Source of the DNA: Isoetes taiwanensis
Lineage: Eukaryota > Streptophyta > Lycopodiopsida > Isoetales > Isoetaceae
Direction of reading: 5' to 3'
Length of the DNA: 64,000 bases
Assembly: GCA_021234155.1 (NCBI GenBank)
Contig: JAJEKV010000022.1
Coordinates: 5,355,852-5,419,851 of the forward strand
Made by a program: the position numbers and the translations under genes. The first letter of the stretch is position 1, and each line of letters begins with the position of its first letter. A model generated the notes under the pieces. It saw only the letters and a list, made by a program, of their open reading frames with translations, made no database searches and was not told the DNA's origin. Of this stretch, positions 22,734 to 33,910 are shown in pieces.

Positions 22734-23857
22734 AACAAGGTTGCAAATTAAACGGGAGTGTTGCAGCACTCCCGTTTCAAAGATTCCTTTAGAAAAAGCA
22801 CGTCACTTCAAAAATTGGGCTTTTTTAAGAGAGGTTTAAAGTTTAGGAGTATCAGTTTTTTTTTGGGCCTATTTTTGGGGTATTCTTTGGACACGACTTT
22901 GGTTTTTTGGAGTTAAGCACGTGAAAATAGCAGAATTGAGACATGAGTACGTAATTTTATAGAGGTGGATGTACAAAAAACACAAATTTAGTAAACATAA
23001 TAATAATAATTTCATTACTGTTTTTGTGTTATATCAATAATGGCAATCAATAATAAATGTCAATCAGTAGCCACAACATAAATCCGTCCGAGATCTAAAT
23101 TAAAATCTTCTTCATTCTTCTTGCGGCCTCAAACGATCGATTCTATCTTTTTCCCTTTCTCCGGTGACTTAGGCTTCTCTGTGTTGGTGCTTGCTTCCGT
23201 GTTGTAGCTAGAGCAACTTCTTTCAGCTCTGCAAACGTAGCTTCGTCTTCCAAAGAGCTTGTGAAAGGAGGTTGTATCTCCAAAGATGTCATCTTAGCAA
23301 AATCAGAATTAGACTTTGCCCCCAACTCTTGATTCTCATCTGGTAGAGTTGGTAAGGCAGAAAGTCTCATCTTGATGAATTGTACAGCCTCCTTATCAAT
23401 GTCAACAGCTACACAATTTCGGCCCTTCTTAAGTGCACAAGCAATAGTTGTACGAGCGGAAAAATGCGTCCGAGCACCCAATCTCCGGGCGTGAGAACAT
23501 GTCCGGAAGATGGTTAATCGACTTCGTGGCTTCGGTAGTGATTCACTATTCTTCCTTGTGCACTAGGGTCCTGCGTAGCCGTAACACCAATTGGAAACTC
23601 CAACACGTTTGAAAAGTTACGCGCCCGATGTGTTGAAGTGTTCCATTGTACGTTTCCCATCGAAACTCCAATAAGCCACATGGAGATATTCGACCTTACT
23701 CAGCAGCTCGTGGGCCTCCACCATGGTAATTAATATTTGTTTTATACCTAAGGAATAAAAAAATAAAAAAGGATTTAAGCACAGCCAAAAGAAACGTATT
23801 CCGGAATAGAAACTCCTAGCAAGAATTTAAAAATGCTAGAGTTGTAACTAAAAAAAA
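22734..23857. mobile_element. Left end of ParB-methyltransferase transposon, copy 1 (interrupted)
   Basis: Starts with the terminal sequence AACAAGGTTGC and terminal hairpin (22750-22777), identical in layout to 37585 onward. It runs through the last exon of the methyltransferase gene to 23857. There homology to copy 2 (~38785) stops in an A tract and unrelated DNA begins; homology resumes at about 33129. Compared with 37.58-38.78 kb it lacks an internal ~110-bp stretch near 22890. Confidence 0.8.
23110..23735 (-). pseudogene. Methyltransferase C-terminal exon, copy 1 (frame-broken)
   Basis: Aligns base by base with the final exon of copy 2 (38681-37973). It keeps the ALKKGRNCVAVDID strand that follows the AdoMet-binding motif and the LDENQELGAK-like tail, but the motif I region is shifted out of frame. 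The breaks coincide with places where CAG or CTG in copy 2 is replaced by CG-like sequence here (several between 23450 and 23600). They may therefore be sequencing errors rather than mutations. Confidence 0.75.
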
Positions 23858-24015
23858 CAAGGTGCTGCGCACGGAGGGTTGCCCTCCATGGCCGGAGGGT
23901 GAAGTGGCTTGGGAACAGTTTGACAACCACAGTACCACCCTATCATTCCATGCCCTCTTATTACTCCAAGAGTACACATTAGAAGAAGAAGGGGCGTTTG
24001 TTGTCTCCATTGTGC
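23858..24015 (+). repeat. ~170-bp repeat unit split by the second transposon
   Basis: The phrase GGTTGCCCTCCATGGCCGGA, followed by ~150 bases ending TTGTCTCCATTGTGC, occurs here and again, complete, at 27609-27750. The second-family transposon (24016-27557) is inserted in the first unit, duplicating GTGC. Confidence 0.7.
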
Positions 24016-24701
24016 AACAAAGTTTAAAATAAAACGCACTTATTTGCTCCAAACGCACTTTAAAAGGAATCTTTGAAAGATTCCCTAAAATTCCCTCAAA
24101 AAGGTCCCTTTTCGAGGTAAATTTGTGACAAGTGTGACAATTTGAATATTTTAGGTACTATTTTTGAGGGGCTAATTCAACTTAACTTCCATGCAAAATT
24201 GTTTGGTACCCCTTTTAGCCCCAGTAGTTTAGCATGAAAAATAGTAGCAATTTCGAGACTAAAAAAAATAGACATTGAATAAAACATCAAGTGCATTAGA
24301 GCGACAAAAAGGCACTGCATTTAAAGTTTTTGAACTCACTACAAATTTTTGAACAAAATTGTAAAAAATGTGTAGATTTTTCATTTTGAACAAAGTTACA
24401 CAAGCTGGCTAATCGGAGAATGCATGTTGTCGTCTGACATGTTGAGACCATGGTCACTAGAGCTATTCGTGTCCTCTGCCAATGAGTATACGTTCCTCAG
24501 CATTGTCTACCAATGAAACCGCAACCCGCATGCTAACCTCAGTATCGTTTGAGTCACAACATGCAACTTGTTAGCTTCGCCTTAGAGTTGCTCCAAAATG
24601 TAATCATACAACATGGCCAGGTAATCATACAACATGGTTGTTTCATAAAAGGTGTTTTTTAGTGTTAGTTCGAAAGCTTTAATGTTCCCCACGTTATTGG
24701 A

Positions 24702-25156
24702 CGGTATAAATTTATACCGGGTGAGTTCAAACAATACAACGAATTTATCAAACGGTATAAATTTATACCATGTGAGCTCAAATTTCTACCACGTGACTCA
24801 AGCAGTACACAGGGAAAGAACTCGAGTGGTATAAATTTATACCGCCAGTGAGCTCAAGCGGTATAAGTTTATACCGTCTCCCCACATGAAAATGCTGAGA
24901 GCAGTATAAATTTATACCGAAATTTTTTTAAAAAGGAAGTCACGGTATAAATTTATACCATGAGATCTCTTGAAAAACATTTCCTTTTAAATTCAATACA
25001 TTATCTTGAAAAACATTTCCTTATAAATTCAATAACACAAGAAATTTCTTGTAAACGAAATTTTATTTATGGTTATAACTTGACCTTTCATGGATATAAC
25101 ATGATTTTTGCCTGGCTAAAACATGGCAGATGCTTTTGACGGTATAAATTTATACC
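24702..25156. repeat. Seven copies of palindrome GGTATAAATTTATACC
   Basis: Copies begin at 24703, 24754, 24828, 24860 (one internal change), 24903 (first base changed), 24944 and 25141. Spacing is irregular and only the palindrome itself is conserved, so this is not a tandem satellite. Two more copies lie at 26935-26950 and 26975-26990, beyond the methyltransferase remnant. Conservation of a 16-bp perfect palindrome against diverged surroundings suggests a protein-binding or modification site. Confidence 0.9.
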
Positions 25157-26389
25157 GAGGCTAGGAAAACTGTGTGTTGGGAAAGCTTTAGGGTTGTGAT
25201 AATCGAATGATTTAGGTGTTTTATTGGTGCGGCATCAGTTTCTTAGTGATGCAGAAGGTTTGTTTCTTAGTCTGAAGAAGCTTTGAAGAAGATTTTTTTG
25301 TTTTTTTTTTAGGGTTTTAATCGGCCCAGCATCTTCGTCCAAGCTTTTCGTGGCTTCTTCATGGCTGAGGTTCTTCATGCCCGAGTTTCTTCCCGAATGT
25401 ATTTCTTAGGGTGTGGCAGATGTAGAATCACCTGTTGTGGAAGATCCTGAACTGCCAAATCACCTGAACTGCCGAATCCTGAACTGTTTAGCAGATGTAG
25501 AATCACCTGTTGTGGAAGATCTGAACTGCCGGCTTCGCATGATCTGAAGCTCGAATGATCTGAGAATGAACAAGGCGCTTTGTTCTTTATTTGTTGGCCT
25601 CAAGACAAGGTAATTTTATGTTCCCTTACACTAGTTCATGGAGCAAAGGTGGCTATGTAAAACTGTAGTGTTCCTTTTTGTTGCCGGGTTTTGGGTAGAT
25701 TACTCCATTTGAAGCTTGTTTCTTTCTCAGATATATCACACGGGACACAGATATTAGGTGCGGATCTTAGTTCTGCGATCATCACCACGAGGTGCAAATG
25801 AAGGTTGTTGGATGGATTAGAGAGACTAGAGGTTGGAAATGTGCCAGAAATTCAAGGATTTATCCAGTTGAAATTACTTGGTATTAGTTTAAAAATTGCT
25901 TGTGGAGACTCATTAAATTGGAGTATGGAGTACTAGCGACTCTCATTTTTGTCTATCTTCTTGACTCTCCACTCTGAATTTAACACTAAGTGCGATTCTA
26001 GTTTATCCATTGTTAAATGTAGACTACTTTACTCTGTAAGATTGGCGCCTTCAACATTATTACCAAGATTAAATTTTACTAATTGAAAGTTTATTGCGGT
26101 TGAAAGATAAAGTGTGACGGCCGTGATAGCCTTGAAGTTAGACCTCTGGTTGGGGTCACAGTCAAAACCCATCGGGTTTGACCATCACATTTGGGATGTT
26201 TATATTTGGGATGTTTATTTTTCAATCTCATTTATGAAAGGAAAGCTTAAGTTTGCATCGATATACTTGTCTTGACAATGTTGTTGATATATTACAAAAG
26301 TCAATACCATTTTACATTTGAAATAGGTAGAAGCTAGTAGAGATGTGTAAATTCGTGGGCTCGGGTAATTTACTATGACAGTTGCATGC

Positions 26390-26790
26390 ATGAAAATCTC
26401 AAAGGTCCGTGTTAGACCTTTGATTGAGTTGCTACAAGATTTAAACCGTGTCAACCCAAAGATTAAGTGCATAGATATGTCATATATACATCCCGCGAAG
26501 CGATAGAGGCACATAACATCTCGAGACGATTTTTCTGGGTTTGAGATATTTTTTTTAGGATTGGGCTTGGCACTACATCTGTTTTGCGTTCTTAGGCAAG
26601 GGCGCAATGTAGTGTCTGTTGGTATAGATTGCGACAAAATAAGCTTTAGCAGAACCATAATAAGTTCTTGCGAGTCATTTTCAAACGGAACCATAATAAG
26701 TTCTTGCGAGTCATTTTCAAACGGAAATGAAGAACTGGGTGCCAAGAACGATGTTAAAGATATCAAGGAAATGTTTACATAAATCCAACC
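26390..26790 (+). pseudogene. Degenerate DNA methyltransferase remnant (second family)
   Basis: The frame reads FLGLGLALHLFCVLRQGRNV, then VSVGIDCDK and, further on, GNEELGAKND. This aligns with GSGTTIACALKKGRNCVAVDID and the later QELGAKSN of the methyltransferase at 37973-41979. The segment covers the AdoMet-binding motif I region and the following strand. A 33-bp tandem duplication (CATAATAAGTTCTTGCGAGT) interrupts it at ~26658-26723, and an in-frame stop lies upstream. It is clearly non-functional as given. The homology ties the 3.5-kb element to the 8.3-kb element. Confidence 0.65.
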
Positions 26791-26934
26791 TCCCATCAAG
26801 AAAGATCACAGGAAAACACAATGAAGAGGTTGAGTTTGTTGACTTGAGTTTGCTGAAGTTGCCATTGAATCAGAGGTATAAGTCAAAATCTCAAGGTGAT
26901 GAGAGTTCTTTGATTTGGGTGGGCCCTTTCCACT

Positions 26935-26990
26935 GGTATAAATTTATACCGACGGGTTTCCATTTCAACCTGTCGGTATAAATTTATACC
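26935..26990. repeat. Two further GGTATAAATTTATACC palindromes
   Basis: Perfect copies at 26935-26950 and 26975-26990, 40 bp apart, on the right side of the methyltransferase remnant. Confidence 0.9.
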
Positions 26991-27557
26991 GCGGCACTTG
27001 ACTATTTCTTAATCGGAGCTTCTCTGCAAATTGGTTATGGCATGCCCTATTATTTTAAGGACCTTGTACAAAAGGTGCTCTGTAACAATTTTTTGTAATA
27101 CTATTTAATATGATTACTTAATTTGAATGCTTCCTTCTCTGTTAAAAATGTTAAAGAATTTATTTGCTGCTAAATGATGTGTTCTTGAGCAAGTACTTTA
27201 ATCAATTCTTTTTAGTTTGTGTGGCAAACTCTCCTTCGTCTTCATATTGCTACCGTGAGAGTATTCATGCACATTTTGCAACATAGCCTACTTCAATTGC
27301 ATGTATTTTGGCAATGGAAATTCTATGGCTGTCATGAAATGTTAGTTGTACCCCCATAAACGGCCTTTTTTTTTTTTGGTCCTATGCTTTTAGATTATTT
27401 TTCTTCAAAAGTGCTATTTTCATGACGACTTTGCAAAAATCTTATCCAAGAAACTTGAATGCCTCTATTTTTTGCTCTTTTTAAAAGATTCCGACATTCT
27501 TGAGGGAATCTTTCAAACGCACTTCTTAAATAAGTGCGTTTCATTTTAAACCTTGTT

Positions 27558-27772
27558 GTGCGCATTATTGTCTCCATTGTGCGCATTAATCTGTCAAAAT
27601 ATTATGTGATGGGTTGCCCTCCATGGCCGGAGGGTGAAGTGGCTTGGGAATAGTTTGACAACCACAAGTCCACCCTATCATTCCCTCGCCTCTTGTTACT
27701 CCAAGAGTACACATTAGAAGAAGAAGGGGCTTGTTGTCTCCATTGTGCATTAATCTGTCAAAATATTATGTG
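27558..27772 (+). repeat. Tandem repeat flank of the second-family transposon
   Basis: Contains the second unit of the GGTTGCCCTCCATGGCCGGA repeat, plus the phrase CATTAATCTGTCAAAATATT at ~27583 and ~27748. This gives a period of about 165 bp. Confidence 0.65.
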
Positions 27773-30700
27773 ATGAGACATGCCCAGGTCAATTTTCTCT
27801 TGTCTCCGCCCACATTCTATGTAGTCAAGTACGAACTACATAACCAAGAAATAACTACATAGCCAATATAAAAGAAATATCGCTTTTAAAATTTTGTCCA
27901 ACATATATCCATCATATGCCCAACATTTATATATTCTTAACACTTTCCCATCATTTTTTTGCATATGTTGGCTAAATATTTGTAGAACATTTTCTTTGAC
28001 ATATATTTTTACAACAAGTAATTGCCCAATATTTAATGCGTAACACTTATTAATATTTCGAGGACTATTTTTCAACATTCACGAACCAGGATTGCATAAC
28101 ATATATGCAAGTAACATTTGTCAATGTTTGCTAAGTATTTACCATGATCTACCCATGCATAGCTATCATTGAAAGTAAACCCAATCTAAGAAATAGCATT
28201 CTGCCGTTTTCTACCCCTCCTCAATGCTAAAATTGCATTTCACAATCCTCCAAACGCATTGGACTTGCAAGCTTTTACCCATGTTTACGTATGTAGGTTT
28301 CACCAAAGGAACCAAAGGAACAATTAGAAGATGTGCCATGATATTGTAAATATGATTGTTATTGATAGGCCATGAAACTATTAAAGATGTTAGCTAATCT
28401 ATTATTATTGTCATTCAGTCGATGGTAAAGAAGGAAGTTGAGAACCATCAACAAATTGCATCAATTGTTTTAATAATGCAATCCTCCACTAGCAGGGGGT
28501 GCACGCAGGCTGTTGTATGTTATATATCTGGTACATTTCTTTTGTTCGACTCGGCTCAAAAAATATTGGGTGTAAAAGATACTCGGTGTGAAAAAAGAAG
28601 AGCCAATTGTTCACGACAAACTCAAGCAGGTCGTTATATAATGTGCTCCCCACGTACCTTAGGGCAACATATCTTTATCACATATTAACCTTCTAGTGGG
28701 TTGTCTTAGTGTGCCATCGCAGAACCTAATCTGGCTATAACCTACCATTGTCAACTTGCCTCTACCCACTCAAGCTCGCCCGGAGCGAGATGAAAAAAAA
28801 ATGGGAAGAAAGTCATCATTGCCCTAAATGTGGAACGAGGTAGAAGCATGTTGCTTTAGCATCTAGCAAACACAATTATATATTTTAGAAAGGCAAACTT
28901 TTATTCGTTGTTTCTAATTGACCTACTTAAAACGTTTCTTAAACGTTTATCAACTTCAGTATACTCGAGAGAGTTCCAAGTAATTACAGTGACAAGACAG
29001 CTACGCTCACAGAAAGAAAAGTGATACAAATCTGTTAAAATTGATAGGTATACATTCATCACCTGAGATCATCTCTTCCAAATGACTTCAGCCATTTTCT
29101 TTGAGAGAATGAAACCAAGAGATGTTCGGCATCAAAAAATATGTTACAAAAAGTCTTCTAAATCTTGTGCCATGACAATAGTCCCGCGCGTCTTATTCAT
29201 GTTGAACATAATTAAGTTCCTAGAGCTTTCTCCTCCTATATGCGGTCATGGTTTTGCTTACAGCTCAACAGTCATGTCCAGAAAAAATTGAGGACATGAC
29301 TGCATTTATAATTACTGACTTTGTGGCCTCTGTCAAAAGTCAATTAAAAAAATAAGGAGACCTCAAAACTTCATCTCGAATAAGATCATCTCGTATTGGC
29401 ACGGGTGGAATCCTTAAGTGGGGAAGCCGCTTTTGAAAATTCTCAAGCAACCGCAAAGACAAATGCAAAATATAAAGATCACAGAGCATCACATTTGAAG
29501 AACATGAAAATGGGCGCCAATTCTTACATTTTCAAGTATTGGTTGGCTATAAAGCTCCACAAACGTTTCCCTCAATATAACATTAAGTTTTTCAACATCA
29601 CCAAAGATGTGTCCAAAACGAATCATGCACTCCTCTTTGTGACCAATAGCAAAGATAAGACAAATAATTACCTTCATGATTGCTTAGTTATGTTGTCATC
29701 TAAACCCACCCGCAAATGCAAGTCCTGCATTTTTGCAAGCAATCACCGTCATCATCATATGAGATCCATCTAAAGAGTGGACCGAAATTTGGTGGAAATG
29801 CAGATTCGTTGCCTCCTCCGAACCATGACCTAGGATATCCACAACGTTTTTAAAAGGGTTAATAAAAGCTCCGAGAATCCCGAAAGGTGATTAAGAAGCT
29901 TCTTGGCATTTCACTATCCCTCCTTAGTGCAAGAACTTGAAGAGATGTTCTCACCTGAAATGGTAGTTCTTTATAAGAAACCATTCTTCTTGAGAAAAGT
30001 GCAAACGAAAAAAATTAACCTACCATTTGACAGGCACTCAAACTCGTGTCTCTTACCCCGCACATGCAATTGAAGAAGAATAATACAATAGATAGTTGAA
30101 CAATAACAACTTAAAAAACTTAAAAAGGTAGAAACGAAGCATATCATATAAATGAAGATCTGCAAATGAAAAATTGAAGAGGGTCAAAAGCAAGATACCA
30201 ATTTCCATCTCTCTTCTATGTACTCATCCATGGAGCACCCAAAAAAATTTTCTTCACCGAACTTGAAGGTTGTTTTTTGCACCAATGCTTAGATACCTAG
30301 ATCTTAAAGAAAATGGCCCGTAAACAACATAATAAAAAACATAAAAGCGTAAATGGCATTGTGTCATGCCGGAAGTCTTTACCTCAAATAAAAAGTGCAA
30401 GAACGACTGCAAGGAAAAATGCCCGGCAAAAATCTTGAATCTGAACGGCAAACATATTGAGATTTGGATTATTGCTTGCTCACAAAGAAAAGAAAAACAT
30501 GACACGCTTATCTGCTGAAAGATCTTTAAGAATCCATACCACGTAGTAAGCCCAAAGTCTTGAGAAATTTTGCAAGCACAAATGCTCCGAAAAATCCAAC
30601 CTTCATACAAGCAAAGCTTAGTGTGGGAAATCCGTCAAATAGGAAGCCCCTACCCCTAATGTCGATCTGCATGCATGTCCTTGGCTTTTAAGAAATAATG

Positions 30701-33128
30701 GTCTTCTTGCTTGTTGTTTTCGGACCATGAAATCATAATCTTAAATTTGCTGAAATAATTTGGCGGTTCGTGGATATGGATTGCGAGACATCGAAATGCT
30801 CCCAAGGCTTGGGAGGTACTGAGAACAACCAAAGGCGGTGCGGTTAGCCCGGTTTCACGCCACCGCCCAACAACAATGGCCCCTTTCTCTGCGGTTTGTT
30901 AAGTCATGTGGACTTAACCAGATTTCACTTGTTTGTTCATAACACTTTAGTATCTCGTATCTTACACCGCCACGGGCCTCTATGGCCTGCTGAATTGCTA
31001 AACTTTTAGATAAAGAAGAAGAATGAAACATGCAATATATATAGCATAGCTTTAGGATATAGAACAAACCCCACTTGAATTTCTCCAAAATACCCCATAA
31101 ACCAAAACCAATTTCATGTGAAATATTAAAATTGTCGAAGGGTCACGGCAAGTTCTTCATAGGAAAACTTCGAGAGTTTTGTCACCAACAAAAGCACTAG
31201 TTGATTTATATAAAGTATCCTTAGAATCTGCAATCAATAGGGATAGTGTAAGTAAGAGTAGATGTATTCAGATAACTTTGTCTATACTCCAACAAAATTA
31301 TATAGAAGGAAGCATGAACCTTGATCATTTGCTATGCTCCCGTTAATAAAACTTCGTGTCACAAGAAGTATGATGCCTACATTTCCCCAGGACGAAAAAG
31401 CCCCAATAGCTATTATAACAGATGCAAAACATGCTCCAACCACTCCGACTATAAAGCCAATCTTATTTTTATGTTTGCTTGTAGTCAGTAAACATCGATA
31501 TCATTACCAAACTGACAAGAAACAACACTCAAAAGGAACATGACCAAAAAATAAGACATCAAAATATTGTTCCTAGCGATCATCAACGCATTACCCAAGT
31601 TGCCACCCACGAATATGGTGTTCATTAGTTATTTTAATAGCTTGTAGATGACATTAACTGAATGTTTACCTAAAAGCTCGATAGCTCCCATTTTTTTTTT
31701 TACTCGAAGGCAAGAAGATAGCTCAAAACAAAAATTTGCACCATTGAACCCAATCGTTATAGGAGTGTATCGTACCTTGTCTTTGGAAAATATATAAGGT
31801 CCTTACCCACGCTTAAATTCCTCCAATCAACATCACCATTGTAGTACTCAAGCAAAGGTGTTTTGTTACATTATATGTTGATGAAATATTATCCTCTGTA
31901 TCATTACGTCGAATGGCATATGTGGCAAACAAACAGAATCGGAATTAATCTTTGGGTTCCCACATGAACAATTGACGGGAACTTGGACACTCCATCATCT
32001 TTAACGTTGTTTTCATCAACCTTAGAAGCTATAGCAATCCAACCCAGATTGTGAATAATGCTTGAAACAACGTGTCGACAATATAAGCTAAGCGTATCTC
32101 CAGCAGTAAGGGTGTAAGCAAAGTGATGTCCTAACATGCCATTATCAAGGCAATTGCACGGAAGGGAATCCTAAGATTGGCACCGGTCAAAATCAAGTTG
32201 ACATTTGAAAGATTGTTGTATTTGAGTATCTCGATTGGTTGGTATTAAAACGCCGCGAGATATTGTTAATCAGTATCACCTTCTATGATGTTATAGATCA
32301 AAAGAGCTGCGAAACATCCATCTCTTGGAATACAAGAACAACCAACGTGAAAAAGCAATTGCGAACATAAAGCCCAAACAAAAATAGCAGATGTGGGCTT
32401 CATTTATAAGAATAGCATAAGAAAACTTGCAAGATAGCTAAAGGAAAACCAGGAAAACCATCTTGCTCGAAACCCGATCTTGGTTTCATAAACAAGTGGT
32501 GTTAGACGAACAAAATTACCTAAGATAAATTTGCCGATAAACAAGTGGTGGAAGACTTAAGCTTAGAAAGGCCTAAGATGAAGAAGACCGAGGGCGGTCG
32601 GCAGCTTCATGTTCATGACATTGACATGGTAAACCTGGAAGAATATAATAAGTGAGCCTCGCTACATGAAACCTATATCTTGGTCGTTCTAGAATCGGTT
32701 GAATATCTCTGCAACGACCAGCTCACGGAATTTGCGGCCCGAGCCGTGGAAGACTATAATAAGATTGAAGACCGAGGAGTTCATGTTCATGAAGAATATA
32801 ATAAAGAGAGCCTCGTTACATGACAACTATTTATGATGCATTCTAAAATCCGGTTGAGTATCTTACCCGCAGCGACCGCCAGCTCCTCCGTCGAATGACA
32901 ACACAGAATCGTTGGAAACCGAATAGATAGGAACGCCAACATTCAACTTTTTAATTTTAGAAACAGATTTTTGAGTCGCTCTTGCTTAAGGAACATCGTA
33001 TGACACTTAATCCGAGGTGCGTGCCATAGCCAAGTCCGGCGGATGACCGAGCATTTACAGGCAGCAGCCAGTTTTTAGCGATCAAGATATACTAGGTATA
33101 TGCCAAAGATATACTTGAATATGCCCAC
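27773..33128. other. 5.4-kb foreign sequence inside transposon copy 1, no gene recognised
   Basis: AT-rich sequence with frames up to ~125 residues (29396-29773 plus, 30254-30610 minus, 31904-32137 minus). A few encode hydrophobic segments, but no domain is recognised with confidence. An internal duplication is visible at ~32580-32740 and ~32755-32890 (phrases around GAAGACCGAGG, TTCATGTTCATGA, GAATATAATAA and GAGCCTCG). With the unit at 23858 and the nested 3.5-kb transposon, this DNA replaced ~205 bp of methyltransferase exon 5/intron in copy 1. Confidence 0.45.
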
Positions 33129-33684
33129 CTCAGAGTTTTTAAATGGCTGGTCGTCGTAGCGGCTGTCTTTCAGCTTAAACCCATATGGAAGGTCAGCTAT
33201 TACCAAGGTAAAATCTTGGGGCTTTATTGAATCGGCTAATTTGGTGCAATCACCGTACTATCTGAAACGGGTTATTTTGATCGTTACATTGTAAACCGTT
33301 CGTGGAGGGCTCATTATCCAAAACACGCCGTCCGCCAAATCCTCTCTCTCTTCTTCTCGCTACCGTCATGACCGGATGCATGAAGCCTTTGTTTTTTTTT
33401 TTTGCTCTCTGCAAAAAGAACGTCTTAGTAACAAGAAAAACAAAAATGTAAAAAACAATTCAACATACCCAGCCTTCAAAATTTGGCGCATATTGGATAG
33501 TCCTTTCGTCCGAGGTTGCGATAGGGTTAAAGCTCTTTGCACCTTTCCCAGCTGTCGACATTTAACTGTTCCATTAAGCATGTTTGACATGTGATGACGT
33601 TTTTCTGGCTGTAATATAATACAAACGTTAGAAGAAAGAAAATTAAAAAGGAAAGCAACAAGAAAGAATCATTTAAACACGTTA

Positions 33685-33910
33685 AGCTAAAGTGTGTTCC
33701 AGAATACACTTCGGCCTTCACACTGTAAGGCAAAGTGTATTCCAGAATACACTTTCTATCTTGCGTGAGGATTAAAGTGTATTCCGGAATACACTTTGTC
33801 TCCCGCGTGTGGGCCAAAGTGTATTCCGGAATACACTTTGTCTCCCTTTGCATGTATTCCTAATACACTTTGTCTCATAGTGTGTATTCCTAATACACTT
33901 CGTCCTATCA
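33685..33910. repeat. Palindrome array A (intron of methyltransferase copy 1)
   Basis: Six units of ~40-45 bp, each centred on TGTATTCCGGAATACA or a variant (centre CCAG or CCTA instead of CCGG), separated by ~20-base spacers. The array lies between splice donor GTAAGA (~33938) and acceptor (~33605) of the minus-strand gene. Confidence 0.9.

Larger units (their letters stand above)
24016..27557. mobile_element. Second-family ParB-MTase-type transposon, 3.5 kb, degenerate
   Basis: Ends are ~30-bp inverted repeats: left AACAAAGTTTAAAATAAAAC, right (reverse complement) AACAAGGTTTAAAATGAAAC. Both continue into GCACTTATTT. They are flanked by the 4-bp duplication GTGC (24012-24015 and 27558-27561). 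The first 9 bases and the AAATxAAACG core match the 8.3-kb element at 37585. Internally there is a remnant of the same kind of methyltransferase (~26390-26790, plus strand) and nine copies of a 16-bp palindrome. No transposase frame survives. It is best read as a diverged, internally deleted relative. Confidence 0.8.

Noticed and set aside
29396-32137. Possible paralogue fragments of the 18-20 kb membrane protein (hydrophobic minus-strand frames near 30300, 31400 and 32000)
   Set aside because: Only hydrophobicity is shared; no ordered motif alignment could be found by eye.
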